From Fragilariopsis cylindrus CCMP1102 (Eukaryota > Bacillariophyta > Bacillariophyceae > Bacillariales > Bacillariaceae), in assembly GCA_900095095.1 (NCBI GenBank), contig FMBT01000295.1:496001-560000 (forward strand): a DNA stretch of 64,000 nt, written 5' to 3'. Position numbers and translations under genes: made by a program. Positions 40,318 through 52,152 of this stretch are shown here, one piece after another; the stretch's first letter is position 1; each line of letters starts with the position of its first letter. A model generated the notes under the pieces. The model did not search any database. It worked only from the letters and a program-made list of their open reading frames with translations, and was not told the DNA's origin.

Positions 40318-43300
40318 ATGGCATCATATAATTGGAATGGAACCCATACTGTAGTGGAAGGTGACGAGACGACTAGAGCCAATATTAGCAGCCATTCCAG
40401 CAGCAACGTCAATAATAATAATAATAATAATAGTAATGGTGTTAATCACAATAACAACCACGATAATACAATTACGTCGACGCATCTATTGGCAGCGAAC
40501 TTTGTTCCGAACAATCTGAGAGCAATCAACACCGCGATGGTTTCTACCATTATTCCAACTAAACCTTCACCGAGTATGGAAAACGAAATCCGACGAGTTT
40601 TTTACAGTCTCGTGGGTGGTAACAGTAACACAAGTAATGAAATAAAAATAAACCAAGAAGCTGCTGTCGGTGGTGGTACTCGCTGTGCGACCAGCTACAA
40701 TGTTGCTGGTGGTGGTGCTGGTGCAGCTATAATATATAAGCAGCATAATGATCAGAATATGTCTCACTTTTTCAGTTGCCAATGTAAAAAAAAGCAACGA
40801 TGTACGGATTGTCCTAAACCTATCAAGACGACGAGAGAAGCAGCATTTGCAAACGATCAGGCTCAGAAACGTCGTCTTCTATCATCAATCCCATCCATCG
40901 ATCGAGATATGGTAGGTTTAACAGACGAGACGGATGGTACGACCCAACATTATATAGCTATATTTAGAGAACTATTACAAGTCGAGTACGCGGAGACACT
41001 ACGTCTGTACGAACAGGCATACAATCAATACAAAGCTGAGCTATCCATTCCGAAGGCATTGTCTACCGATCATGGCAAAAGAAACCAAGGAGTTGCAGAA
41101 ATCAAAGTCATGGGAATTGCTGACGGTCGGCCCTCGTTACGACCAGGTGATAAGGCATTGTTACGCCCCCACGGACTGGTGTCCATTCCTATGAAAATTC
41201 AAAGCGGGGATAATAATTATAATCCTTACAACAACAACAACCCCAACAATTTCGGCTCGCAACAAGCTATGTATCTTCATCCGAAGCCTCAATATGTGGA
41301 GGTAGACGCACGCGTCTTGTCCGTTACTCGTGGAAACCACACCCGGAAGAATAAAGAACATAGAAAGGATCATGTATTTATGAGTTGGGTGGAAGATAAA
41401 TTTCTCGACAAACAATTAAGAAACCGCAAATACAACGTTCAGTTCGTCCCCTCCTCAGAAACACACGAGACCTGCTTAACTGCTTTGAGCTGGTTACGAT
41501 CGATCGATCCAGCGGTGGCGCGTGACTTGCTCTTCCCCTCACTGTCACCAAAGCTACCCCCTCCACCAGCCGTTGATGAAAATATTGGTGATGAGTCTGA
41601 GTACGAACAACTTAACGCAAACCAGGTACGACGAACGATTTTTGTGTTCATCATTTTTTATTTCTAGTTTTGTTTGCATTGTCTTGAATAGATTAAATAT
41701 GAACTCACGGTATAGTTTTTCTTCCTTTTTCCTTTCGTCAATGCAGGCTCGATTCGTACAGATGGTAACCACTAGAACTGCATACCCGACTAAAGAAAGA
41801 CTACGACCGCCAATGATTTTAACAGGTCCTGCAGGTACTGGTAAAACAAAAGCGTTGTTGGCTACAATCCTACAAATCCTTCATCAGGGATGGCAGCAAC
41901 AGAAACGAGATCAGCTTCATAACAATCCCGATGGTATCACACCTCGAATTTTGATTTGTACTCCCTCTCATACCGCTTCTGATGTTATCACACAACGTTT
42001 GACGAAACTCCTCCTTGTTAAAGAACAAGATGAGAACGGCATAAACAAATCGGATATTGAAACGTTAGAATACCAACAGAAGCAAATGCGCAATGTGGTC
42101 TTTCGTCTTTACGACTCAACACGTGCAGTTGATAGCGTTCCCGTCCAAATATTACCGTATACACGACAGGGTGGAGATGGCAACTTCGTCTTACCGACCA
42201 CACACGACTTGCTTCAGTTCTCCGTGATTGTATGTACCTGCGAAGACGCTCATCTATTATTCCTTGCTGGATTCACAAATAGCAGCTTGCGTAGACGACG
42301 GAATTGCCTTCAAAAAGATGCAGAACAACGTCTAAGATTATCGGGATTGGAATTGCGGGGAACCATTGAAGGAGCCAACAACCCGCATTTTACCCATTTA
42401 TTTATCGACGAAGCCGCTCAAGCAACCGAACCTGAGAGTTTGATTCCAATGTCCGTCGTTGTGGATGATCATCCTGACGCTACTAAAGTCGAAATCGCCC
42501 TTTGTGGAGATCCACGACAGCTAGGTCCAAGCATATACTCGCCTGATGCCTTGGAAGGGTTGCAGCGATCCTTATTGGAACGTTTATTACGTCTTCCCGT
42601 TGATACCTACGGTGGAGGTCGCGAGCATTTGATGGGACCATTACAAGTCGATTCGTGTATGACACTTGATGATATGATTGAATATTCCTTTCAGAAGATA
42701 GACTATCGTCAACATTTATCCGTATTCTTAAATTTGAGTTATAGGGGCCATCCCTCCTTCTTATTGATGCCAAGTAAGCTATTTTATTTTGACAAACTCA
42801 AAAGCTCTACTGCACATCACCAAATAATGAATGGGCAGTCATCAGATATCGAGGATAACATATGGATCCGTTCTACTCGGCAAGTTGAATCCTTGTCTGA
42901 GAATGCATTCCCCGAAAGTCTCACATCGAAACAAATGGATTGGCCAATGGTCTTCCACGGGGTAATAGGTAAATGTACATCCATGGCCATCGAGAGTTTC
43001 TTTGGATCCAATTGTTGGTGCAACCATGCTGAAGCAGAAGTCGTTGTACAAATAATCGTGCAGGTAATTCAAGCAGGAGTTTCGTCGGCTTCAATCGGAG
43101 TCATGGCAGCATTTCGTGCTCAAGTAGTTTTGATAAGAAAAATGCTTCGAAACAAGGACCTCGGTAATGTCAATGTCGGAATGGTAGAAGACTACCAATC
43201 CAACGAACGTGATGTCATTATCTTGTCCCTGACTCGATCAAATAAAGAACTCTTGAATGCTGACGTAAATAGTGGAGAAGGCCTCCTTCATCAACCCAAG

Positions 43301-43444
43301 AGAATGAATGTAGCTCTTACCAGAGCGGAGAACTTACTCGTTGTGGTAGGGAATCCAAACATAATGAAAGATGATATCACATGGAAGGAATGGCTTGAAT
43401 TCTGTCGTTCGAATGGTCTTTGGTATGGGGATACGGGAGGATAA
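40318..43444 (+). CDS. MOV10/SDE3-type superfamily 1 RNA helicase (two exons)
   Basis: I infer exons 40318-41625 and 41747-43444 with a 121-bp intron, giving 1001 residues. The first 110 residues are Asn-rich and disordered. A helicase-associated beta domain lies at about 250-400. The motor follows: a Q-type entry N-x-N-Q-A-R-F-V, motif I G-P-A-G-T-G-K-T (about 462), motif II D-E-A-A-Q (about 657), motif III G-D-P-R-Q-L-G-P (about 690), motif IV-like Y-R-G-H-P (about 769), motif V near M-V-E-D-Y-Q-S-N-E-R-D (about 912), and motif VI V-A-L-T-R-A-E-N-L-L (about 957). The ending, V-G-N-P followed by W-x-E-W-L and G-L-W-Y-G, is that of MOV10, SDE3 and Armitage rather than UPF1. Such helicases unwind RNA 5' to 3' and assist small-RNA silencing and transposon control. 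No UPF1 zinc domain is seen. Confidence 0.88.
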
Positions 43445-44118
43445 TGTTTTATTTTTATCTTGAATGAATCCTACGCGTGGAAAACTGGAACTTATTTTTT
43501 TGAACTAGGAAAAGCACGCAGTTTACTGGTCCATTTTCTTTCATTTTTCAAAATTTGTACCAGTTGCAATAGGCCAATAAATTAATAAATATAAGGTCTC
43601 TGAACAAATTACAAATATAGACAGATAGCTTCTAAAAATTTGAACAAGATGAAGTATTTAAAGTGTAATTTTTCCTTATCATACTGGAAAACAATCTATC
43701 GGTGAGTTAGTAGTATTTTTGGCCAAAATTGCGCGTGTTTTTCACTAGTTAAATCATGGTGAATTCAGTCTCTACTAAATCAATATCAGTACACTCCTGA
43801 AACAAAAGTAAGCCAAAGTAACTACACTATCTTCTTCCTTATATGTAATATGATAGATTGTTATATTACTATTAGCACTTTTGAGCATGTTCTCATTGAT
43901 TTATTAGACACTCCATACAGTAGTACTTTTACTCATAAATTCATAGATTTTTTGTTTATTTTACGAAAAATGTGTGTATCGTTTAATTTTATTCTGAACT
44001 GGAAATTTCTAGTTCTATATGTGCGTAGGATCCTTTTCCTCCTTGAATCTGGTATGCTCCACATTTCTTTCAAAGTTGGCATGTCGACAGCATGATAGCA
44101 GTACAAGTTCTATGATAG

Positions 44119-44136
44119 CCCCCCCCCCCCCCCCCC
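44119..44136. repeat. Poly-C tract (18 bases)
   Basis: A run of 18 C in AT-rich DNA. The length may be inexact because homopolymers are prone to sequencing error. Confidence 0.8.
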
Positions 44137-44899
44137 ATTAACACTATAGTAAGCCTTCCCATAGATCTTCCTATTGATGAAGTGGGTTTACCCAACCTTG
44201 AAGAGGTACGATAATAATTCTTTTGGTGGTGGGATTGATGCTAGTGCCATGGCAGAAAATATGAGCACTGCGGCGGCACGATGGAAGAATGATGATATCC
44301 CAACGGACAGAGACAAGGAAAGACAATGGCGATGGTGATGACACAATAAGGCTATAACATTAAAGCCAACCACTGAATGTCCCCAGGCTCAAGCAGACAA
44401 ATCAATAAGAAGTAAATAAAAATACAAACCAAAGATATCTTTCTGTACCGTATTTTGTGTGTGCGTCAATGAGCTAATGGATATGCAGTGGCTAGAAACA
44501 TTTGTATAGTATAGTACTATACTATGTATAATGGTATTAATATTTAGATTGTAGCACCGGGTACAGATATTGACCTTAGGTTCAGGGCTTGGAATAGCAT
44601 TTAGCACATCAGTTAAAATGGAACTTGGAATGAAGTATCCAGCAATAGGCTTGGTTCTGAACTAGAAGTACAATTTGGAACTTAACTGGGGACAGTAGTT
44701 GATTCTAAATCAGTAACTTGGTAAAGAGCTTCATTGGAGCAGTTCTTGGGGCAGTGCTTGTCTGGGCTAAGAACAAGGCTAGTAGTATTAGCGCCCAGAC
44801 CAAGACTGGTGATGCACTCGAATGAAGACTTTGGATGTTTAAACTAGGAGGAGCAATAGTATCAGTGATTGGATCAAGGCTGGGATGTTGAGACAGACT

Positions 44900-44966
44900 A
44901 GAGTTACTTCGATTATTAAAGATTGTTCTAAAAAAGAGTTGCTTCGATTTTTAAAGATTGTTCTAA
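44900..44966 (+). repeat. 35-bp tandem duplication, two copies
   Basis: Copies at 44900-44931 and 44935-44966 differ at only two positions and share the word AAAGATTGTTCTAA. Confidence 0.75.
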
Positions 44967-45632
44967 GCAACTTATGAGGCTGTGAGCCATTGCTCTTATT
45001 CTAGCTATTTCAGGTTCTTTTTGCACCTGTATATTTGGGTAGTGGAGGTGAGCTTTGTGAGGCAATGAGATTCATGCCACCTCACTCTAGTTTGCAAGGT
45101 TCTGTTGGGGCTATTGTATTGTACTCCTCTAATGTGGAGTGTGTATTAAGCGCGTTGTCATGTGTCTTAAGCTAAGCATGCTCATTATTGGTGCGGTACG
45201 CACGCGGTTTGATCTCAGTGCATGACTGGTGCACAACTGGAGTCACTTAACGGGTGAGGATTGCAACATGAGACAAAACTTGGTCTAGAGCTAGGGACAC
45301 CACTTGATTGACAAGTCAGAAAATAGCATAGAATACAGATGGGCATGTTATTGTGAGTCTCCCATCATATAAATATAAACATATCAAGTAGGCTGAAGGA
45401 ACAGATCTCTTCTGTCAACAACAAGTGTTACATTGCATGATAATAATACAAGACCTAAAAGGGACTGTACAATTTATGGGTCAATTAGCAATCAACATTC
45501 ATAATTTTATTTTCCAAATAGATAAGGTGACGGTGATGCGGAAATAGAAGATGAGCAATGACAGCAGTTTGCGTGGCTTTCAGATTCTTCATAAAAAGAG
45601 AACAGGAATAACAGAAAAGCTATTAGGTAATA

Positions 45633-45969
45633 CTTCCTCCAGTCAGCGCTAATTTACCCCGCGATTAAGCGCGATAATTTAGCGCGTTATTAACACGCTA
45701 ACTAAATAGTACCCAAAAAAGAACTATCAAATACTAGTAAAACTATTCATCATTCAACTGTGTATAACTCTATCAATAAACAATTTCTTTCAAAATCTGA
45801 AGGTTCTATCTAAACTATTATTCTACACAGATTTCATATATCAACATCAATAAGGTTATATATTTCCTGCTGAAATTGGCAACCTGATAGACCAAATTAG
45901 CACGTGTTATTACGCGCAAAAATATTATAGCGCTTAATCGCGGGGTAAATTAGCGCTGACTGGAGGAAG
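45633..45969. mobile_element. Mariner/Stowaway-like MITE, 337 bp
   Basis: The element starts CTTCCTCCAGTCAGCGCTAA and ends with the reverse complement of the same sequence. The terminal inverted repeats are perfect for about 41 bp and imperfect for about 15 more. It is flanked on both sides by TA (45631-45632 and 45970-45971), the target duplication expected of Tc1/mariner transposases. No coding region is present, so it must have been moved in trans. The long near-perfect repeats suggest recent activity. Confidence 0.88.
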
Positions 45970-46065
45970 TATGTATAGTTGTTAATGCATCATTAGTATA
46001 CAATTAAGTACGTGGCTATATGATAAAATATTAAAGAAAAGTATAGTATAAAAGTATGATATATG

Positions 46066-46100
<35 letters not shown>

Positions 46101-46438
46101 CAATGTACAATTGATCAGAAGGATATTAATGGAAGTGTTTACAAGTACTAAGTAGTATAACTGGTAGTCTCCGTAAGTAAATGTTGTAGGAAAATGGTTG
46201 GAGGGGGGAAAGCTCTTTATTTCTTGTTGTATATGGTGAGTCATTAAATCTGATTTGTGAAACCGCGGTTGTAATTGTGTGTTGTCATTATCTCCATCCA
46301 ATCTGGTCCCTGCATACTTTATGAGATGGAGAGGTGCATAGCGCGTCCACTTGTTATGGGGGGTGGTTTGGGTTGGGGTGTCTTCTCTTGTTCATGGCGG
46401 GTAACTATATAGGTATTTGGTGGCCCAAACCGTCAACA

Positions 46439-46504
46439 AATCTACGCGCGCGCGAAACGTGGATTAATTTAAAATCTACGCGCACGCGAAACGTGGATTA
46501 ATTT
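46439..46504 (+). repeat. 34-bp tandem pair with E2F-like words
   Basis: Copies at 46439-46470 and 46473-46504 differ by one base. Copy 1 contains GCGCGAAA, the reverse complement of the E2F consensus TTTCGCGC; copy 2 has ACGCGAAA. They lie 240-305 bp upstream of the GDPD start codon and may be promoter elements. Confidence 0.6.
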
Positions 46505-46744
46505 TAGACGTTTTGTGAAACATTATTTTAAGATCAAAACGAGAATCTTTTCAAAATTGCAGTCGAATCTATTAGATTCCGCGAAAACGAATTCCAATGA
46601 ATCTGAATCTGTAATTGTAGTGATGTGGACAAAACAATCGCTCTGACAACTCTGACAACTCTACCGTACTTGTCCGACTTCAAAAGGAAAACGATAATCT
46701 TTCCTTTCTGTTTACATTATTAAATTATACCGTTTGTTAACACT

Positions 46745-48594
46745 ATGATTTTTTCCGCCATCTCTATGGCTGCCTTGGGGGCAGTAGCAACCGTAGTCTC
46801 TGCTCAGCCAAGCGAGATCATCAGCCTAGGAACCCGACCTTACTACCTCGTCGACGAGATGAAGCCATCAGACCTGAAGGAAAAACTCGGTAAGGATGTT
46901 CGATTCTGACTCGACTAGGCTCGACACGATCGTGATGATGACGATCATCTCGCATCGCATCGCATCGAATATATTATTTTCCTCACCAAGCTTCCACCGA
47001 ACTTGTTCCCATGTTTCTTCCAGAATCCTGCGCGAATTCCATGACCTCGTTTGGTCGATCGGACTTTTCCATCGGTCACCGAGGAGCGTGCATGATGTTC
47101 CCTGAGCACACCGTCGAATCGTACAAGGCCGCAGCAATGCAGGGAGCAGGAATCATCGAATGCGATGTAACGTTCACGAAAGACCTCGAGCTTGTCTGTC
47201 GCCATTCCCAGTGTGACTTGCATACTACCACCAATGTTGTCACCCGCCCCGAACTCAACGCCAAGTGTACGACACCATGGGACACGGGAGTCTCGCCAAA
47301 ATGCTGCACCTCGGATTTTACCCTCGAGGAAATCAAAAGCATGTGTGGCAAGATGGACTCCAGCAACGACGTGAACGGAACCACTCCCGAAGAATATGCC
47401 TACGGTGGTACCGTCGACTGGCGCACCGATTTGTATTCGTCGATTTCATCGTGCCCCGAGATCCCGACCCACATGGAAAGCATCGAACTCCTCAAATCGT
47501 ACGATGCCAAATACACTCCCGAGCTCAAGGGTCCAGCTGTCGAAATGCCCTTTCTTGGTGGCAACTTCACCCAGGAGGCGTATGCCCAAAAGATGATCGA
47601 TGAGTACATTGCTGCGGGTGTCCCCCCGAGTCATGTTTGGCCCCAGAGTTTCAACGATGAGGACGTGATTTACTGGGTCGAGAACACCGATTTTGGAGAC
47701 CAAGCAGTTGCCCTCGACGGCGAATACAGTCTCGTTCCAGAAGAATTCATGGCCTGGCACCAGCGCCTGCAAGACCACGGCGTCAAGATCGTCGCCCCTC
47801 CCATGTGGATGTTGGTGAATACCACCGAAAACGTAGACACCGAGGTTTCTGCGCTATCGGAAGGACTCGGCATTGCACCTTCCGAATACACCCAATCCGC
47901 CAAAGCCCACGGCCTCGACATTATCACCTGGACTCTCGAGCGCACCGATCCCGGCCTCCAGGGTTGGTATTGGCAAAGTCTTGCAACCAAATACCTCACC
48001 GATGGAGACAAGTTTGCCCTACTACAGGTCCTTGCCGAAGATGTCGGTGTTCTCGGTGTCTTCTCCGATTGGCCCGCCACTACCACGTTCTTTGCCAATT
48101 GCATGGATTTTGGAATGCGTAATGACGACGGTGAGGGTGAAGAAAATGACGATGATGTTTCCGAATGTGCTTCGATCGACGATTTGTGCGAAGATGATGA
48201 ATTCTCGCTCTTCTGTGGCCTCACCGATGAGTTCGGTATCAAAGACATGCTTTCGAGTGGCACATGGACTGTTTTTGTCCCTACCGACGAAGCAATTGGA
48301 CGCGTTATGGATGTATTGAGCACTTTGGACGAAGATAGTGTCAGAGAAATTTTGGAGTTCCATTTGTTCGAGGGTGATGCATCCGCGCAGATGGAGTGCA
48401 AAGAAACTATTGAAATGTTCAGCGGAAAGGACAGTCGCACCGTCTGCACCAAGGATGGTTCGGTGTATCAAAAGGGTGGCACCAACCGTGTCATTGGAAT
48501 GGAACCCAAATTCCTCTCTGAAGCCGAAGAATTCTGTAGCGGCAAATATTATATCATGAGCGAAGTCATGCTTCCAACCAACATCTTGCCCTGA
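46745..48594 (+). CDS. Secreted GDPD-fasciclin fusion (two exons)
   Basis: I infer exons 46745-46889 and 47024-48594 with a 134-bp intron (phase 1), giving 571 residues. A signal peptide ends near V-V-S-A-Q-P, without an A-F junction, so I infer secretion. The glycerophosphodiester phosphodiesterase domain spans about 60-410: [21 protein letters not shown] and L-V-C-R-H hold the two catalytic His and the metal-binding Glu and Asp. It would cleave glycerophosphodiesters to glycerol 3-phosphate and an alcohol, freeing phosphorus. After an acidic linker, a fasciclin (FAS1) domain at about 430-570 shows [10 protein letters not shown] and a final [10 protein letters not shown]; it could tether the enzyme to the cell surface. 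Two hand-counted 60-base lines are 55-57% GC against about 40% in a neighbouring gene. Confidence 0.9.
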
Positions 48595-49273
48595 GCGAAG
48601 CGAAGCAAGAAGGAGAGGCATCGTTTGTTATATTCATCTTTTGTTGTTGTTATGGTAAAGTAGTAGTATACCTTCCTATTAATTATGCTTGTCTTTCATA
48701 CGAGAAAACCAGTACCCTTTAAGATTAGCAGCCAACTGAAACTGCTATCATTGTGTTCGTCGACTCTTAATTCTAGATATTATAGTTGCGTTGAATACGT
48801 CGTAGTGACGATTCGATTCGTCGTGATCTTCTATCTACTAGAGAACAACGTTCTATACCCATTCCATTGTATTTAATGCACTAGTCCTACATGTTGATTG
48901 TTCTGACATTGTAATATTGGTGATATCAATGTTGGCAGTTTGTTTCTCTCATTATGGTGGTGGGATACTTTTATCTATTCTACAAATGTAACTATTTTTC
49001 TTCGCGTGTTGCATTGTAATGCTTTGACAATACAGCAAAGTGATATGGGCATTCTTTCTTTTAAAAAGGCCCATCAACCACATGACGGGAACCAGAACCA
49101 GAATAAGGGAACTCAAAAAGTTCAGTTCAGAAGTCTGACATGGTGGTCACTTTTGCTTAGAGTAAATATACTGGCAAAACTGAATCTAGATAGATTTATT
49201 AGTACGCTTGATTTTACACTGGATATTTTCACTTTACTTGGGTTTTTTGGTGTGTATTGATTATTATATATAT

Positions 49274-49312
<39 letters not shown>

Positions 49313-50111
49313 GGGTTAAGGATGTTGTGGCTCACTGAAAGGGAAATTTCTCCAGTGAAACCTTTGAAATCCTAGCAAGCTAAAATACATTCATAAGATA
49401 TTTCTTCCATCCCAAAGTTAATTAAAAGCCCCTACATGATAGCACATAAATTGTTTTAGTGTCAAGGTAAATCCTATCTTCATACAATGCAACTTCTTTA
49501 ATTCATATCTATCACCAAATAAAGATGGTAGAACGGTATGCATCATCATTTCAGTAGTTGAATTAAAGATTTAAGACAACTCATATTCAAATGATAACGA
49601 TGTATGGGTATGCTATCAATAATAATAATGCACAAAAAAAGTCATTCTATACTAGCAGCATTTGACAGCGCCAAATGAAGAAAAAAACACAGAATTCGTC
49701 CAACGACAATTAGTCATATTTTGCTAATTTCGAGGTTGGAAAACAAAAGGAAGAAGAATGATAAAGTTTCGATCGATGATCATTTGTGTTTGTAGATAAG
49801 GTATTTTTTACATGCTAAAAATGTCGAATACGAACCCTTGAATGAATTTTTATTCTACTTTTCATATCTCTAGCGTGTGCAGAATCAGTCAATATTATTC
49901 AAATGTCTCTTGCTGTCTAGCCCGTAAAACAGCACAGTTGTGAAATGGAATGAAAGAGAACTGTGCTTAAATAGTATATTGTATTGAGTAAAATTCGACG
50001 ATTGTGGTGTCGAAAAATAATCGATGGAGAAAAAGTTGGAAGATAGATAAATAAATTTGGGATTGTGTCGAATGGAATAGAATAAAATAAAAGAAGAATG
50101 ATAAAATCACT
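48595..50111. other. Spacer with GT microsatellite
   Basis: About 1.5 kb between convergent genes. A GT microsatellite lies at about 49276-49304. The rest is AT-rich; the open frames in it show no family features. No gene could be supported. Confidence 0.5.
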
Positions 50112-51623
50112 CTATCCCTTACGGGCCCACCAGCCCGAGGTGTCCCATCCTTTCTTTTTGTGATAATCTGATAAGTGAGAATATGCTGCTTGTGCTTCTG
50201 TAGCTGTGTATGATCCAACTTGGCTTTTAGTGACGGTCGTTTGTTGATCGTCTTTTCCAGTTCGTGCCTTCTTCTGTTCCGGTTCCGGTTCATGTTCATT
50301 ACAACCCCCCTCGCCATCGGCGTCGGTAGTACTACTGGTAGCTCTCAATTTTTCTTGTTGCGCTGTCGAGAGCAGGGTCTCGTATTTAGCTTTCGTCATA
50401 TCTGTTGCAGCCTGGATACGCCCATCACCGACGACTAATAGTGATCGAACGGAAACAATCACCGATTCGATATCATTGATGGGATTCCAACCATCCTTCG
50501 TCAACAGTTCCATACATAGAGCACCGTTCATAACGAAACCGGTCTGTCGTTTGAATCTTGGTTTGACTACACGTACAAACGGAGGCTCGAATGGGTACTG
50601 TTCGGGGAATCTCATTTCGATTTCGACGTGATCGATTCCTAGTACCATCATGTCCTTAGCAAGATTCGAATCAGGATCGAATTGGAATAGCTTGATCGTC
50701 CATCTTTCCATCGAGTCTTCTGTTTGAGGTGCCAAAGAAAATCCCGCTTCTTTATGGTCTTGATTCATGATCCGGAACAAGTCTTGAGCAAGTCGTCGTT
50801 TGCTACCACTTGTTTCTTGTTGTGCCCGGAGTGACATATTCACAGCTGCGCGAGATGGTTCTCGCCATTTCTTGCGGGTAGGTTCTGCTACAGCTGATGC
50901 TGCTGATGCTGCTACTCCTTCCGATTCTCCTCCATCTACGAGAGAAGATGTCGCTGACGATGATGCTGATTTTGAATTTATAGCTAAGGAACGAGAAGAA
51001 GCGGCGACAGTTCCGGTGTCTTCTTCGACGATTCGCGCAGGGGCCGTAGAGGAAGTTGCGACATTATTATTATTGTTGTTGTTATTATTGTTGCTTGTAG
51101 TTCCGTAGTCGTTGTTTGCAATCAGAAACCCCGAAAAGGCAGCATCATCGTCGTCTTCGTACTCGTACTCCGATTCATCACTCATGACGTCTTCTCCAAG
51201 ATGAACGGACTTGTTATTATTATTACTATTATTATTCTCCATTTCCATTTCACCCTTTTCGTCGTCGCCCTTGGCATAAGTGTTGTCAATATTGTTACTG
51301 TTGCTGCTACCGTTACCGTTACTAACAGTGGTGCTCTCCTCTACTACAGGAATATGAGTTGGATCTCCTGCATTGTTTGAAAGTTGTTCGGTGGTAATAT
51401 CCATAGCGGATGCAGGCGGTGCGGCAATCACACAAAAAGTATCGTCTTCGACACTCGAAGCGGATTTGAGGGACTGATTCAGTACTAACTGATTCAAAGG
51501 GGCAGAAAAATTAACACTGGAAACATTACGTGTTGAAATTTTTCGTTTTCCCGGAATAGTAGGCAACGACGACGATACGGCCTGAACTGATTCCTTTTTC
51601 TCTTGTTGCTGCGAAATGTTCAT
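50112..51623 (-). CDS. UBE2Q-type ubiquitin-conjugating enzyme (E2)
   Basis: I start this at the ATG at 51623 (503 residues); the frame opens two codons earlier at a TTG only. The first 260 residues are low in complexity (Ser, Asn, Glu, Ala). The UBC domain lies at about 265-415: K-R-R-L-A-Q-D-L opens it, then M-R-F-P-E-Q-Y-P-F-E-P-P-F-V-R as the conserved strand and Pro-rich loop, and N-G-A-L-C-M-E-L-L-T-K-D-G-W with the likely catalytic Cys near 370. The C-M-E-L-L-T-x-x-G-W form and the following I-E-S-V-I are typical of UBE2Q rather than classic H-P-N E2s, since the HPN triad is absent. The enzyme would accept ubiquitin from E1 and pass it on with an E3. The charged tail ends G-W-D-T-S-G-W-W-A-R-K-G. 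Confidence 0.88.
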   Translation of the reverse strand: MNISQQQEKKESVQAVSSSLPTIPGKRKISTRNVSSVNFSAPLNQLVLNQSLKSASSVEDDTFCVIAAPPASAMDITTEQLSNNAGDPTHIPVVEESTTVSNGNGSSNSNNIDNTYAKGDDEKGEMEMENNNSNNNNKSVHLGEDVMSDESEYEYEDDDDAAFSGFLIANNDYGTTSNNNNNNNNNNVATSSTAPARIVEEDTGTVAASSRSLAINSKSASSSATSSLVDGGESEGVAASAASAVAEPTRKKWREPSRAAVNMSLRAQQETSGSKRRLAQDLFRIMNQDHKEAGFSLAPQTEDSMERWTIKLFQFDPDSNLAKDMMVLGIDHVEIEMRFPEQYPFEPPFVRVVKPRFKRQTGFVMNGALCMELLTKDGWNPINDIESVIVSVRSLLVVGDGRIQAATDMTKAKYETLLSTAQQEKLRATSSTTDADGEGGCNEHEPEPEQKKARTGKDDQQTTVTKSQVGSYTATEAQAAYSHLSDYHKKKGWDTSGWWARKG

Positions 51624-52152
51624 TGTCAACTATATTATTATTATGATTATGATTGTAGTAGCGATACAGAGGGTTTATCAAACAATAATAACTACGGTAC
51701 GGTATTATGGACACAAACACAAGAGAAGAATAAAAGAAGAGAAGGTTTGATTTTGTGTTGTGATAAAAGATAAAACGGGAATTCTGCTAGTAATAATAGT
51801 ACTAGTAGCAACTGTCAGCAGTCCTACAACGGCGTGTTTTTTGTGCAACGTTTTTGAAATTGGACGCGCATAATAATTCTGTAATTAAGGGGCCTATTCA
51901 TTTTAATTTTAGGCTTTTACGAAAAAAAAAAGGAATTTTAAAATTAATCAAGTAACTTACTACTAGTAGTAAGTACTATTTAAAAAAATACTATCATGCT
52001 CATCCAAAACCAAGCTCCAGCAGCATTAGAATGGAACCATTTCGCCGCTTATTTTTATCTTTATTTTTAATCAGATACCGTCGATCACTACTAACGACAT
52101 TAAATTAAAGTTAGTATCCGTCGTGACTGGTGGTGAAAGCAAATCAATCGAT
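51624..52152. promoter_or_regulatory. Divergent promoter region
   Basis: About 0.5 kb between the divergent UBE2Q-type and thioesterase genes. The part 52075-52152 is open in the thioesterase frame and preceded by an AATCAG acceptor-like word, so an unseen upstream exon is possible. Confidence 0.4.

Larger units (their letters stand above)
43445..46744. other. Gene-poor island with MITE and simple repeats
   Basis: About 3.3 kb without a supportable gene, the longest such stretch here. It holds an 18-base C tract (44119-44136), a 35-bp tandem pair (44900-44966), a MITE (45633-45969), a TA microsatellite (46066-46092) and a tandem pair with E2F-like words (46439-46504). The part at 44.1-45.5 kb may be old decayed transposon DNA, but no protein remnant is readable. 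Confidence 0.55.

Noticed and set aside
45160-45240. Possible tRNA or SINE head because of a GGTTTGATCTC word
   Set aside because: The flanking bases do not form a T-arm or acceptor stem, and no A box is placed correctly.
47670-48452. 260-codon minus-strand open frame within the GDPD gene
   Set aside because: High GC makes stops rare; the sequence has no family features and the plus strand encodes clear GDPD and FAS1 domains.
46745-48594. Bacterial contamination as the reason for high GC
   Set aside because: The gene has a GT-AG intron that restores the frame, a eukaryotic-type layout and lies in continuous sequence with diatom-like genes.
48940-49260. 106-codon open frame after the GDPD gene
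   Set aside because: It overlaps simple-repeat DNA at its end and shows no conserved pattern.
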